64,000 nucleotides of DNA from Polyodon spathula (GCF_017654505.1 NC_054535.1:84361785-84425784); one strand, 5' to 3'. Counted from the first letter of the stretch, positions 24,960 to 37,784 are shown. Notes: generated by a model from the sequence alone, not told the origin. Made by a program: numbers and translations.

Positions 24960-27390
24960 AAGCATCAGTCAGTTTCGTCCTATTTCCCTATTAAACGTAG
25001 AAGGCAAGATTTTCTTTAGCAAAATTGCTTAGAGATTGTCAGCCTACTTATTAAAGAACTGCTTCATTGACCCTTCAGTACAAAAAGCGGGCATTCCAGG
25101 TTTCCCAGGATACTTAGAACACATCAGCGTAATCTGGCAACAAATTCAATAAGCAAAAAATGAGAGGAAGGAGCTCCATGTGACATTCTTGTATTTGGCT
25201 AATGCATATGGTTCAGTGCCACATGAACTTCTTTGGGCAGCATTTGATTTTTTCAGCGTACCGATGACAATAACAAATGTAGTAAAAACCTACTTTGGAG
25301 ATTTGCAATTTACCTTTTCAACTTCAGAACTCAGCACTACATGGCGATGCCTAGAAGTTGGAATAATGGCAGGATGTATCATTTCTCCACTGGCTTTTAC
25401 CATGGTAATGGAAATAAGTATTAGGGCATCAAAATGGGTAGTGGGAGGAGAGCACATGGATGACATGACAACCATGACTACAACAGTAGCCTGCACTAAC
25501 CGGTAATTGGGCAAATTAACCAATAACATTGAATGAGCACAAATGCAATTCAAGCCCACAAAATCAAGGAGCATCTCTATAATTAAAGGTAAAGTAGTAG
25601 ATAAAAGGTTCTACATTAAAGGTGAGACAATACCAACAGTGTACAAGAAGCCAGTGAAAAGTCTTGGGATCTAAAGGACACAGTTTGTGTAGGAGAAGTT
25701 AGACAACAAACAGTGGAAGGGTTGAAGAGCATAGACAGCAGTGCTTTACCAGGCAAACTGTAACTCTGGTGCTTTCAGTTTGGTCTACTGCCAAGACTGC
25801 TGTGGCCACTGACTGTGTATGAGATTTGCTTGATAACAGTTGACAAGCTGGAAGCTTTAATCAATTCATATGTCAGGAAATGGTTGGAAGTTCCACGCTG
25901 CCTCAGCAGAGTGGAACTTTACGGAAAAGCAATACTGCAGCTACCATTCTCAACTCTAACCCAGGAGTTTAAGTGCGCCAATGTCCGACTGGAAATGATA
26001 TTAGTAGATTCACGCAACAGATGCGTAAGGGAGGCAGCACCTGTGCTGAAAACTGGAAGAAAGTGGGTGGCAAAGAAAGCTGTGGAAGATGCTAAGGCTG
26101 CCCTTCGAATCAGTGATATTACAGGGCAAATTCAGCATGGAAGAGGGGGTCTTGGTCTCAGTTCAGCTCCTCCTACATGGCCCAAGGCAACCCCAGCTCA
26201 ACGGAGGAAACTGGTAGTCAACGAGGTACAAAAGCCAGGGGAGAGGATCAGGTGTGTAAAGGCCGTTTCCCATCCCCAGCAGGGAGAATGGATGACATGG
26301 GAGAGTGTGGAACAACGCAAGATTGGCTGGCAAGACCTATGGACAATGGAACAGAGCAGGATCAGTTTCCTCATCAGATCAACATATGATGTTCTCACAT
26401 CACCACAGAACCTAAACCTTTGGGTGGGTGAGGATCCCTCATGTCCTTTGTGTTCATCACCTGCAATGCTAAGGCACATTTTGACAGGATGTAAGGTGGG
26501 TCTTAGCCAAGGGCGGTTTACTTGATGCCATGACTAGGTGTTGCGATGTTTGGCCTTAGTATTGGAAAACAAGCCTAACTTGACCAGTTGTCACCAGTTC
26601 CATCAAAGCATTACACACAAAAGACAATATTCTTCCGTCCATGAGAGCAACCACCACAAAAAGGTGTTCAAACCAAGCCACACCCAGGACAACTGGAAGC
26701 TGCTAGAGACTGGAAAATGCTGGCAGATGTTGGTCAACGGCTTATTTTTCCTTGCCTCCTTTAACCTTGGACCAGACGTTGTCTTGTGGTCAGGATCAGC
26801 ACACCTTGTTCATATGGTAGAGTTAACAGTGCCATGGGAAGATGCTGTGGAAGAGGTGTATGAGAGAAAAAACTTCAGTATGCTCAACTAGCTGCTGAAG
26901 CGGAACAGCGAGGATGGAGAGTCAGAGTTTACACAGTGGAGGTGGGTTGTCGAGGATTTGTGGCACATGCTACAATCCGGTTCTCAGAGATGTCAAGTTC
27001 AGTGGCCAAGAGTTGCATCGCACAGTGAAGAACCTATCTGAAGCAGCAGAAAGGAACAGCAAATGGCCCTCTTGAGGTGTTGTGGGCTAGTCGACGAAAT
27101 ACCGAGGATGGAAGGATCCCACTTGAAGACCCCAGAGATGTACCCTGCTTAGCTCAATCCAGACAGATGTCATGCTGATGCGCTGGGGAGACAGCAGTAT
27201 GGTTGATCCCCAGAGCCAGCATCACAGCTGTTGTATGTGCTGATGCGCTGGGGAGGCAAAATAAACTGATCCCAGGAGCCAGCATTACACTTCAGCCATC
27301 AACACCAGACAGAAGGATATCTACATCATCAGATGGAAAGCAACGCAAATGGATGGAGATGCAGATGGATCACATTAGTTTACTGTAAAG
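24960..27390 (+). pseudogene. Degenerate R2-type (restriction-like endonuclease) LINE
   Basis: A non-LTR reverse transcriptase followed by a C-terminal nuclease is readable across broken frames. RT blocks include FRPISLLNVEGKIFF (24,975), LANAYGSVPHELLWAAFDFF (25,177), GIMAGCIISPLAF and the catalytic-region MDD (25,455), where the usual preceding Tyr is His after a small deletion. The frame at 25,815-26,525 holds the thumb/linker and the CPLCSSPAMLRHILTGC zinc motif. 26,538-26,990 holds a PD-(D/E)xK-like nuclease, GPDVVLWSGSAHLVHMVELT, then GWRVRVYTVEVGCRGFVAH. RT, then CCHC, then nuclease is the layout of R2/NeSL/Hero elements. There are many stops and frameshifts, and the 5' end is missing. 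The exact clade is uncertain. Confidence 0.78.
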
Positions 27391-27615
27391 CTATGTCTTA
27401 GTTGAGAGCCGAGTTCAAATCTGCATGAAGTTTTAACATCTTCTCTCATGTAATGGAAATCATAAATCTACAGTAACACATAGCATGCTAAACATTACAT
27501 CGAGAGGCACTTATAAGACACTTGAAACTGGTTACTACTGTAGTGCTTATTTATGAAGATATAATATCTAACATTAATACCTCAATATCCTAGGCTACTC
27601 CCACTATATTAGTTA

Positions 27616-28176
27616 TGTGGTAACATGACAGGCGGTCAAGGCTGGCCAGCAGCAGAAATAGCGAACACCTACAGACAGTATTACTGTTCAGCACCTTGGG
27701 AACAAAATAAAGGTTTAAACCAAAACACTACAAACTCTTAAAAACACTAAACAAACCAAAAGCCACTTGAAGATACTAACTTCACTTTACCGAAGTCCCT
27801 AACTCACACAGGACAGTTAAGCCATTTATCTGTACTAAACGCAGTTCACAAACACTTTTTTAACTCCTTCACTCCCACACCATCAACACTCCTACTACAC
27901 CCAACCCAGAATAAGAATAAAAGAGAGTTTATGTACACCAGTTAATTACAAACACTGAATCAATTAATACACAATTCCCCCAATTACAGACATGTGCTTC
28001 GTGCTCATGGGCTGAAAGCCATCAGCCCTAGGGGCTTCTGGGAAATGTAGTTCCCCCTCCTTGTGGCCATGACACCTGGTGGACACCCAAAAATAACTAC
28101 AAGTTTTTCATTAACAGGGGAACATAGCTCTTGTCAGCCTCAGACTGACATTCTTACCGGCCATCACTGCGCCACA
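27616..28176 (-). repeat. 3' LTR of a gypsy element
   Basis: Read on the minus strand it starts TGTGGCGCAG and ends TTACCACA, with TG...CA ends and 5-bp inverted termini (TGTGG/CCACA). It lies just after a purine tract (28,178-28,197, plus-strand pyrimidines CCCTCCTGCCCCCCTC), which is the expected polypurine primer next to a 3' LTR. It contains ACTACATTTCCCAGAAGCCC at about 28,033-28,052, resembling a ZNF143 site. No second LTR was found to the right. Confidence 0.6.
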
Positions 28177-28177
28177 T

Positions 28178-29563
28178 ATCCCTCCTGCCCCCCTCAGCTC
28201 GAACTCTCAAACCCAGCCGAGAGGCAATGTGCTTGGGATAGACCATCCACATTCCCAATTACTGAACTAGCTCGTGTTTAATGGTAAAGTGGTATGGCTG
28301 CAAGACTAAACACCACCTTGTCACTCTGACATTCTTCTTTTTGTTTACACTCATCCACTTGAATGGAGCGTGATCTGTCACCACAGAAAACTCTCTATCC
28401 AGTAGATAATATTTTACAGTTTCTACAACCCACTTTACTGCCAAACATTATTTTCCTACTATGGCATATAGCTACTCCCTCGGTAACAATGTTCTACTTA
28501 GGTAGATTACCGGATGTTCCTCATCATTCATCATTGGTAACAGCACTGCCCCCAGACCCACATCAGAGGCATCCGTCTGTACTACAAATGGCTTTTTGAA
28601 ATTCTGAGACTATTAGTACAGGGCCACTACAAAGTATGTTTCTCAACTGGTTAAAGGCTTTTTCAGCCTCTCCTGTCCACTTAACCATATTTGGAGTCTT
28701 ACCCTTTGTCATTTTGATTAATGTAGCCGCAATTGTAGCAAAATACGAAATAAACCGCTGATAATACCCTACTGTTCCCAGGAAGCCCCGAACCTCCTTC
28801 TTATTTATGAGCCTTGGCCTGTCTTTTATGGTTTCCACTTTGGACTAATTAACCCACCACTGACAACATAGCCCTAATATTTTGCCTCTGTTAAACTCAG
28901 GTGGCACTTCCAGCTTTAGCTGTAAGCCCTGCCTGATGTAAGCTGTCTAAGACAGTTTTCCCCTTAGCTAAGTGAGTTTCCCAATCCTCACTATGCACCA
29001 CGATATCATCAAGGTATGCTGATGCATACTGAATATGAGGCCTAAACACTTTATCTATGAGCATGAAATGTTGCAGGGGCACTGTGGAATCTGAAGGGCA
29101 TGACCGTGTACTGAAATAAACCATCTGGGGTCAAGAAATCCGTCTTTTCTTTAACCCATACTGTATCGGGATCTGCCAGTAACCATTGGTAAGGTCCAAT
29201 ATTGACAAAAATGTGGCTTTGCCCAATTTCCCAATCAACTCATCAACCTGGGGAACTGTGTACGTGTCAAATTTAGATTAAAATCATTACAAATATGCCA
29301 GGACCTACCTGGCTTCGGAACCAAAACTATGGGATTTTTCCACGGGATTTTAAGTTTTACCCTCAACTGGCAGCCCATTTATTGTTATTAATTCTATGCA
29401 TCAATGTGAGATCATTTAACTGTAAATTTGGCAGAGACCACTGCTCCAGTAAATCCTGGTATTGACTTTCTACTGACTGTGGACCAGGTATACTCTCCCC
29501 AAGTAGCATTTCGGGTACCCTTTCCCCTATGGGGCTATTACGCTTTTTACTTCTGGTTTGCAT
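28178..29563 (-). pseudogene. Gypsy reverse transcriptase-RNase H remnant, directly abutting the 3' LTR
   Basis: On the minus strand the broken frames read: a linker beginning at 29,563; RT blocks NPIVLVPKPGRSW (29,320), FLSILDLTNGYWQIP (29,200), YLDDIVVHSEDWETHL (29,020) and RGFLGTVGYYQRFISYFA (28,790); then RNase H with VVTDHAPFKWM (28,390). Right after RNase H come the purine tract and the LTR, with no integrase between them. This is either a deletion or the pol order of Gmr1-like gypsy elements, in which integrase precedes RT. Several stops and frameshifts make it non-functional. Gag, protease and the 5' LTR are missing. Confidence 0.82.
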
Positions 29564-29889
29564 GTAGATATTTCCTATACATACTATTTTACTTTAACCT
29601 ATAGTCTTTAAAACTTAACACTTATTCTGGAGATGTGTAACATGCAGAGTTGCAGTTGGATGTATCCAGGAGTCTTCTTCAGGACGAAGATACGTACGAT
29701 GCTTGAATGGGTCCCCTCTGCGTAGTCTGTGTTTTGTGTTTTAATGTTGTTTTATTGTTACTATTGTTTTACAGCATGGATGGGGTTAAACTGCCCCCTC
29801 CAGCTAAAATAGTGAGAATGCCTTGTCGGCAGCTAGTGATTATTGACAGATTGAATGTTGACCACGTGTTTGAGAAAGCTCGTGCAGAA

Positions 29890-30251
29890 TGTGGTTGAGG
29901 GGTAAACTAGGCAATTAATAGCCAGTTAATCCCTCGACCATAATATAAAAACCAGCAGCTTTTGTTGATCAGGGTTGGGTGTTCAGGGATAAGGAACGAG
30001 ACAAAGACGTGAGTGAAAAAAAAAAAAAGATATAACCTGCAATTGCTACAATTAGGCTAGTACTTGTTTGTTTGAGTGTGTGTGTCTCGCTGTCAGTTTA
30101 TTTTGGCCATCATGCCTTTTATTTTGTGTTTTGTTTTGTATAACTCTTTAATTTATAATCACTTTTACTGCGCTTCAACACGCAACAATAGTGTCTGTCT
30201 CTTCCTGGTCTGATGTCACCACCAAGCCAGCTGTTCACAGTCCCCATTACA
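29890..30251 (+). mobile_element. Possible solo LTR
   Basis: Begins TGTGGTTGAGGGG and ends CCATTACA, with a TATA-like ATAATATAAAAACC at about 29,942 and a T-rich downstream part. Length (about 360 bp) and layout fit a solo LTR, but no target duplication flanks it and no internal part remains, so this is tentative. Confidence 0.35.
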
Positions 30252-31178
30252 AGTGAAGGCTCAGTGGTTACTTCATGACGAGATGAGAGTCAAGAGAACA
30301 AGAGTCCAACAGCCCAAGAGAACAAATTCATGCTTGTTTTGCTTTAAATATGGCACCCAAAGAAGAGTTTACTTTGGTGATCCAATCACTTCTGGGTAAA
30401 ACAGGATGCTAATCCCTGTCCGAAATCATTAACACAGGTAGTGTCCCCTCCTCCATGGACAGAGAAAACAGAAAAACAGTAACATTTAGTTATATTGACC
30501 ATAAAATAATGTCAGTTTCATTCTCCTAACTAGATTACTGTTACAAGCATGTTAAACAACTTATACAATAATCAAAGTAAAATAATTAAAGAATTTTCAT
30601 TTTAAACTTCATTAAAAAACAAGAAACATTTCAGTAAGATTAGTTGCTAAAAGCATTGTAAAACCAAATTTATCAGTTAAGTTTTACGTATTTGTTACGT
30701 TTCAATCTCATAGTTTTAGTAAATCTAAAACCTTGAGACTGTTAAACAAGTCAACATTACATCCTCATAAAGGGCTGTTTTTCAATTAACTTTTAGAATA
30801 AGGAAATTAGTCATTTTTATTCACTTAAATGTTCCATGTTTCATGGTAACAATTCATTTCATGAGTGAAAGTCGGGCCATATCCACCAGGTGTCGGACTT
30901 CTTACCCCTTTATAGGAATATAAATGTCTTTCGGACAGACATTCTTAATTTTATAAAGTACATTCAATTACAACTACAAATTTCTCCCACACTATACAAC
31001 CGAGACCGACAAACCTCAACTGGGTTTTTTTTTTTTTTTTTTTGCTGCCTTTTAATTCCAGGTGGATTAATTGACCAAATTGATTAACTGATTGTCCAAT
31101 CAATCAGAGCCCCAGTTTCCTCCACACCAGCCACGTTCTCACATGACTGGAATAAAGGGAAACTAAGTAATACAATGC

Positions 31179-31183
<5 letters not shown>

Positions 31184-31261
<78 letters not shown>
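31184..31261. repeat. (TA)n microsatellite
   Basis: About 39 uninterrupted TA units. Confidence 0.97.
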
Positions 31262-31268
<7 letters not shown>

Positions 31269-33903
31269 CACTCACCTTGCCATAGGCCCTTTAAAGTATT
31301 TTTCAATAAACTGAAATGATGTGTGATTGAAGGTCGTTGATAGAATGGACATAACCGAATGGGTACACCAGAACAGGATCATACCACAAGAGCTGGAGTA
31401 ACCTTCACCAACTATATTGTGGTATTGTGGTCAGTAGCAATTATCCTGAGCAGAAACCAAGATTTAGCATTAAATAATTAGCATTGTCATCCAATTTGCA
31501 GACAATGCATTTTCAATTTGCATGGATAACATGGATGCCAAACTCTATATTTGGTCCACAACATCAGAACCCAATATAGGAATAATTATAATGGAATGAA
31601 TGGGTGGAAATCAGTCAAGGGACTAAGACAGATGCGGAATTGCCTGTATATGTTTTCTGTTATTTAGTATGAGCTAATAGCAGGGCAGGAAAGTGGTCAG
31701 TAATGATTTGCAGTAGAAGATACACCACACCAAATAACTTTCTGTTTAGATGGTACAAAACCAGAGGAAACTGATAACATACTAGTTCTTCAAGTGGTTT
31801 TCATACAATCCCAGGATATGTAACTGATTAAAAATAGGTTATTTTCATTAGTGAGGAAACTACAGAAATAATTATGTATAATAGCATTAATATTATATTA
31901 AGTATGAGTACATACTGTAATAAACCTATAAGGAATATCAACTCCTCATGTGACTTTGTTCAAAACAAAACATTATCCATTATGCTTAGAAGTTGCAGCA
32001 TAATAATGAGCAACTTGACATGAGTATGAAGCATCACAGGTATCGTAACTAATGTATTTTTCTTCTTGTCTAGACTAACGTCAGTCTTGGTAGTACTGGT
32101 GACGTTTTAAAAGCCAAAAGTTAAAAGCTTTCCTGTGCCCTCAATAGAGCTTTGTCTTCGCTATCAGCACAGCTGATACACCTGAGAGCGATTCTTAACC
32201 TGTGCCCCTGCCACTAGTGGATATATGAAATGCACCAGTAAAAAATACCACAGATAACAGACATGGTAGTTCATCCATCTACTGGAGGCACAGTGTAAAC
32301 TTGACGTAAACGGATGTCATGACTGAAACAGAAAATGAATACATTAGTTAGCTGTTATTTCTCCTTCCATACCAACAGCTCTTTAATCAATACCGAACAT
32401 TTTATTAAGCATCCTTATATAAATATTGGTTTCACAAAATTAGAATGGTTGTTACCTTTTTAGCCTATGTTGAAGTGATTTCCTGTAAAAAATACTCTTG
32501 GCAAAGTGACATGAAGGTGAAGTCCGTTTCTTACCTTTGGGGAATATAAACAAACACACAACTAATTTACTATTAATACAAAAGGTCTGTGCTCAGATAA
32601 AATAGAAAAAAAACACTACAAACTATGGAAGGTTTTAGTAAACAGACACCACGAAATGAGTGTAAACTCAACATGATGAGATATTGCACACCAGAACTGA
32701 CATGCACAGTGAAGATGAATTCATCTCCTGGGCACTTAGTTTAGTTTTTGATGTTGCATTTTAGTCATTTAGACTTATCTTTACTACTTATGTAAAAACC
32801 TAAAGCTCAACGATTAGACATCTCTTTCAAAAATGAAAAACAGATTTCAGTAAAGCCAATTCTCTCATGAATACATTAGTTTCTCACTCCATGAGGAATG
32901 TAGACTCAACCCATATGAACCACTGTGGCAGAGTGGTTTACTGCAGACAATCTAGTTTTAGAAATGCCCTCATAGGTCAGGAGGGAGATTTACAGCCAAG
33001 ATTAATTGTATTTCTGTCACAACCACTTATATAGCCACCTGGTAAGAACTCATTAAATATTTGCACATACATATTGGTCCTAGCAATCTGTTAAACAATA
33101 AACACATAGCAGCTATACTCTCAGGGTCAGTTACAGCATACTTGTGGTTTTTTTCACCTCAAACAGAAGTTTGCTTGACACCAGAAAAACAATATCAGTT
33201 CGCAAGAAGACTATAACCTTATTCACAGTACTTAAATAATATGTGACCATCACATAGTTTCACAGTGTGCTGATGGTGCATCGTTTAGGGGGTCAGATTT
33301 AGTACACTGCAATCTTGACCAAGATTAATCTATTGCTTATTCTAATATGATGACCAACTTTTGTGACACTATAACAGTGGTATAAACCTTAATCCAATCA
33401 AATGGATCAAATTCACTTAAACCCCTCCCCCCCCATGTTTTGAGGTTTGAATGCTACCATCTTCCTGCAGTCACATAGTGCTTGTTTGGCGGCAGCGTTA
33501 TGGTTCTAATAGCATTTCACAGACACCAAATTAGTCCCTGACTTCACAGTGCCTGCCTGTCACTTTATGATAAGTAATGTGAATGTTACCTGAGAACAGA
33601 TGTAGACAATTGACGCCCAACCCCGGCCTGTTATAGATGTCATACACCTTTATATTTCTATTTCATATTAGTTAATTACAGCTAGGCAGCTAATAGTAGA
33701 CTTCTACAAATCAGGACACCTTATAATTCCATTAATGTAGTCACTGTATATTGTTGCAGAGCAGAAACTATTAAATTACAACACTGTATATAAATTGTAG
33801 GCATCAGCCTTTTTTAATTATCAGGAATTGTTACACATCTAGTCATACGAAATTACTGTACAGTAAGCAATGCCTATAATAGAGGTAAAATAGTCTCTCC
33901 TCG

Positions 33904-33905
<2 letters not shown>

Positions 33906-33982
<77 letters not shown>
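33906..33982. repeat. (TA)n microsatellite
   Basis: About 38 uninterrupted TA units, 640 bp upstream of the PPIC start codon. Confidence 0.97.
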
Positions 33983-33985
<3 letters not shown>

Positions 33986-34625
33986 CAACTGCACTGCCAC
34001 AGAAGTAATTATTGATACTAATCTCTAATGTAATCTTTCCTGAGTTATTTTAATCAACATGTAATCACACTTGTAAAACCTGTTACAGTATGTACTGTAT
34101 CGAAACACAACCCAATGTTGCATTGAACTAAGCTTTTTTTTGTTTGTTTTGTTTTTGTCAATGCAGTACTTTATTAGGCTTTACTCAAGTCAGAACTGCC
34201 TATTCATTGTTTTAATGTAATTAATCAAGCTGCAGTATTTTCAACAGCTACAGTATTTAGCATATCGAACGGATTATGAACAGAGTGAAGAATTTGCCAT
34301 ACAAAACATACGCAATGTTGCATCCACTGGCTGAAAATATCAGCCAGATCCTATGAGCGTACAATAGTTTGTCATTTACTTTTAGCCACTTGTGTTTGTT
34401 ATACTTTATTCGTTGTGGCCAAGTAGAAATAATGTTGCACCAAAAACCACTAATTGAAACATACAGACGTGAAAACCCCAACTCCTCCTTCTAACGTATT
34501 CCGAAAAGATTCTGTAATATCTGCCATGTTCACGTGTCTGCTCTATGCATGAAGTGCATCAATGATTTATATTCGTCTTCCACCAGAAGCTGAGTATTTT
34601 TTCCACGTCCTTCCTACCACGTAAG

Positions 34626-34730
34626 ATGGAACAGAGAACAGTACTCAACGTTTTGACGATTCTAGTCTTAGCAGCATTTCCTGCTGTGGATTGCGTGAAA
34701 GGAAAAAGAGGACCAAAACTAACAGCTAAG
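34626..34730 (+). CDS. ppic: PPIC exon 1: start codon and signal peptide
   Basis: ATG at 34,626 opens MEQRTVLNVLTILVLAAFPA, a hydrophobic signal peptide fitting the ER/secretory location of cyclophilin C. VDCVKGKRGPKLTAK follows, and the exon ends in phase 0 at AAG|gttggt. The KRGPKLTAK-VFFD junction matches the cyclophilin B/C start of the fold. A retrotransposon LTR begins only about 13 bp after the donor. Confidence 0.85.
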
Positions 34731-34743
34731 GTTGGTATTATAA

Positions 34744-34932
34744 TGTTCCTGATGTAGAAATGCAGATGAGTAGGTTTAAAGACATTAATAACAACAATGC
34801 TGTGGCTAACATGAGCTTATGTGTAGCCATCTCTGGCTCACTTCAACAACAACCCCAAACATGCACGTTCTGCGTGACCTACGCTAAGCATCATGGGAAC
34901 AGTAGTTCTAGTTGTTAACACATAACAACACA
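34744..34932 (-). repeat. 3' LTR of the intronic gypsy element
   Basis: Matches 39,362-39,563. On the minus strand it starts TGTGTTGTTATGTGTTAACA, right after the purine tract AAAGGAAGGAAGA. It carries a ZNF143-like GAACTACTGTTCCCATGATG at 34,889-34,908. Its outer end near 34,744-34,770 is diverged from the partner, and no target duplication is evident. Confidence 0.8.
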
Positions 34933-35547
34933 TCTTCCTTCCTTTAAAAGAAAACACTTGTCTCTTTGTTTCTAAAGAAAACATGTGCCCAAACAAAATC
35001 ACACTTGTTTCTTTTTAAACTCAGAATGCAATTTTCCATTACCTATACGTAACTTACTATCCCATTTTTTTTTTTTAAACTTCACCCTTATCTCTTAAGA
35101 GGAATAACATTTGCTTAGAACTGTTTATATACATCAGACCTAAACAGCTCTATGGAGATACAGTAGCTTGTATGTTTTTTTTTAGTTTTTTTTCAAATGA
35201 GCAGTCCTTCAAGACATATTGTATAAAACACTGTCCATTTGCTACTCAGCAACTTTCAATAAGTCTCTCTGGAGGTCTAATAGTCCTTTTTGGTCTACTG
35301 TACTGCTCAGCTTGTGCCCTAACTAAAGCTGTTAACCAATGTCAGTGCTGTTCAGGTGGTTTTGATCAGCCTGTTCACTGTTGGAGTGTTGTGACACTTC
35401 TGGAGCATGACTGTCTTGAGTGTCAGTCTCTTTGACTTTTGGTTGGAGTCCCAGGTCTACGTGGTTCCTGCGCAGTGATGTTCCACTCTCAGTTTGGATC
35501 TCGTAGGAACGCGATGCAACCTCTCTTTGCACACGTCCTTGCTGCAT

Positions 35548-36570
35548 TCAGGTGCCTGTGAAGTGGTCTTGGAGACGAACTTGACCTCCAGGCTTCAGGA
35601 AGGGTAGGTGTTTTGCACTTTTATCGTGATGCTGTTTTTGTTTCTCTTTCTGTTTCTCTTTAGCGTTCCTCACTTTGTGTGCTCCCTTTGGTATCAGCAG
35701 GTTCTCGTGCACAGGAAGATTGGTGCATATGCATTGACCCATGAACATCTGGGCTGGAGACAGACCATTCTGTAGTGGCGAACTCCGATAGATCATTAAA
35801 CTCCTCTGGAAATCCTCGTTTCCATCATGTGCCTTTTTCATCAGACCTTTGACTACTTTGACTGAGCTCTCTGCTAGGCCATTGGACCTTGGATAGTTAG
35901 GGCTTGAGGTGGTGTGCAGAAAACCCCATTCCTTGGCAAAAGAAGCGAACTCACCACCCACAAACTGTGGTCCGTTGTTAAAGAACAGTTCACATGGGAC
36001 CCCATGTTTCGCGAAAAATGTTTTCAGGTACGTGATGACTGCTCTGCTTGTTGTAGATGGTAATGTAGCAACTTCGGGGTAGTTAGAGTAGTAGTCTGTA
36101 GCCACAATGTGACTCCTCGCATTACAGTCAAAAAGGTCTACTCCAACTTTGTAGTAAGGTCTTTCAGGTACTGGATGATGTGTGAGGGGCTCAGCTTGCT
36201 GCTTGGGTCTGTATGTGAGACATATTTCACATGAAGCTGTAGTCTGGCTGATATCCTGATTCATTCTTGGCCAATACCTGAATTCTCTCGCCCTCCGTTT
36301 GCATTTTTCCTCACCCAGGTGTCCTTCATAGACCTTTTGTAGCATCTCTTTGCAGAGTGTTGCTGGAATGATGTATTTATTTCCCTTGAATATTATGTCA
36401 TTCACGACAGTGAGTTCTGCTCTGCATGTCCAGTAGTCCTTTATTCTCTGTGGACAATCATTTTTCTGTACAGGCCATCCTTTCAGTATCGTCTCTTTGA
36501 GCTTGTTCATAGTCTTTTGTTTTGATGTCTCTTGTCTGATCTGCTCACTTCTCTCAGCAGACACCGGCAA
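35548..36570 (-). pseudogene. Gypsy integrase
   Basis: The 340-codon minus-strand frame has the integrase zinc region (GHLGEEKCKRRAREFRYWPR, then CEICLTYRPKQ) and the catalytic core. Of the D,D-35-E triad the first Asp (VGVDLF) and the Glu (NGLAESSVK) are present. The second position reads FFNNGPQF, with Asn where the catalytic Asp is expected. The frame ends in a basic C-terminal part (KEKQKEKQKQHH) and a short GGQVRLQ-like tail, followed by another frame at 35,332-35,547. The missing Asp predicts an inactive enzyme. Confidence 0.85.
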
Positions 36571-36648
36571 TTATGTCACAATCATGTCTACATAGGCCTG
36601 TATTTCTGCACTTTTCTGTGTGTCTGCCCCTTTATTTTTGTCTACTGC

Positions 36649-37104
36649 TCAAGAAAGTGTTTCTGTGGCGAACATAAACTTTCCCGGAGTGTAGATCATT
36701 TGCACATCATACTTTTGCAGTCTGATGAGCATTTGTTGTATCATCATAGGACAGTCAGTCAGAGGCTTAGACATGATTGCCACCAGTGGTTCATGGTTGG
36801 TTTCCACTTCGAAGGCTTGTCCGTAGACATACTGGTGGAACCTTTCACACGCATATGTTCTGGCCAGTAGTTCTTTTTCTATTTGGGCATATCTGGTTTC
36901 CGCACTCGTCAAAGCTCTGGATGCATATGCAACAGGTTGACAAGTTTGTTCATGCTGTTGCAATAGCACTGCTCCTAGGCCATATTGTGAAGCGTCTGCA
37001 GATATCCTTGTGCTTTCCAGCGGGTCGAAGAACTTTAACACTAGCTTTTCTGTGATTGTCTTTTTCAGTGTTTGGAAGCATTTCTCCTGCTCATGTGACC
37101 ACAT
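36649..37104 (-). pseudogene. Gypsy RNase H domain
   Basis: The minus-strand frame contains RISADASQYGLGAVLLQQHE (with the first RNase H Asp), YASRALTSAETRYAQIEKEL (Glu) and a later NHEPLVAIM where TDH is usual. It is separated from integrase by stops around 36,571-36,648. Confidence 0.82.
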
Positions 37105-37202
37105 CCACTAATTTTTCTGCTCGAGAAGACATCTGAGAGGTGCTGACTGCACTGACTGCTCTGGCAGCTGCGGTATGAACTTGGCAAGGTAAGTCACCAT
37201 TC

Positions 37203-37784
37203 CTAGGAAGCGTCTGACATCATCTTTGTTCCTTGGACATTCCATGTTCTCGATTGCTGTTTTTTTTGGGGGTCTGGCTTAACTCCCTCCTCTGAGACAA
37301 AATCTCCCACAAAGGTAAGTTTTTTCACACCAAACTCACATTTTTCTTTGTTTAGTTTCAGATTCACCTTTCGCGTCAAGTCCAACACCTGTCTCACTCA
37401 TTGATCATGTTCTTCTCTTGTGGACCCCCAAACGATGATATCGTCCATCATGGTCTCAACTCCTGGTATGTGATCAAATATCACGTGGATCATCTTGTGG
37501 TAAACCTCGGGTGCTGACAGAATCCCATATGTCAGGCGAAGAAATCTGTATCTGCCTTCAGGTGTGTTGAAAGTGCACAATCTCAAACTTGCCTCGTCTA
37601 ATTTAATTTGCCAGAATCCAGACGACGCGTCCAGCTTACTGAACCATTTCGCACCAGCAAACTGTGACATGATCTCCTCTCTGGTCGGCAACTTGAAATG
37701 CTCTTGTTTTATAGCTTTGTTGAGATCCTTTTGGTCTAGACAAATCCTGAGCTGCCCATTCTTCTTTACAACTATCACCAGCAA
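37203..37784 (-). pseudogene. Gypsy reverse transcriptase
   Basis: Frames 37,398-37,784 and 37,203-37,397 give KKNGQLRICLDQKDLNKAI, WFSKLDASSGFWQIKLDE, the YxDD-box region METMMDDIIVWGSTREEH, then LNKEKCEFGVKKLTFVGDFV. A stop at the frame boundary (37,397) and a frameshift at about 37,265 (T8 run) break it. Sequence style is that of gypsy elements with an SMDDIIVWG-type box. Confidence 0.85.

Larger units (their letters stand above)
30252..34625. other. Intergenic region upstream of PPIC, no gene seen
   Basis: AT-rich sequence without recognisable coding or RNA genes. It contains TA arrays at 31,184-31,261 and 33,906-33,982 and a 20-base T run at about 31,024. The last 100 bp before the PPIC start contain two CACGT motifs (near 34,598 and 34,618). 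Confidence 0.6.

Noticed and set aside
34590..34625. ER-stress-type CCACG motifs upstream of PPIC
   Set aside because: No CCAAT at the required spacing was seen, so an ERSE cannot be supported.
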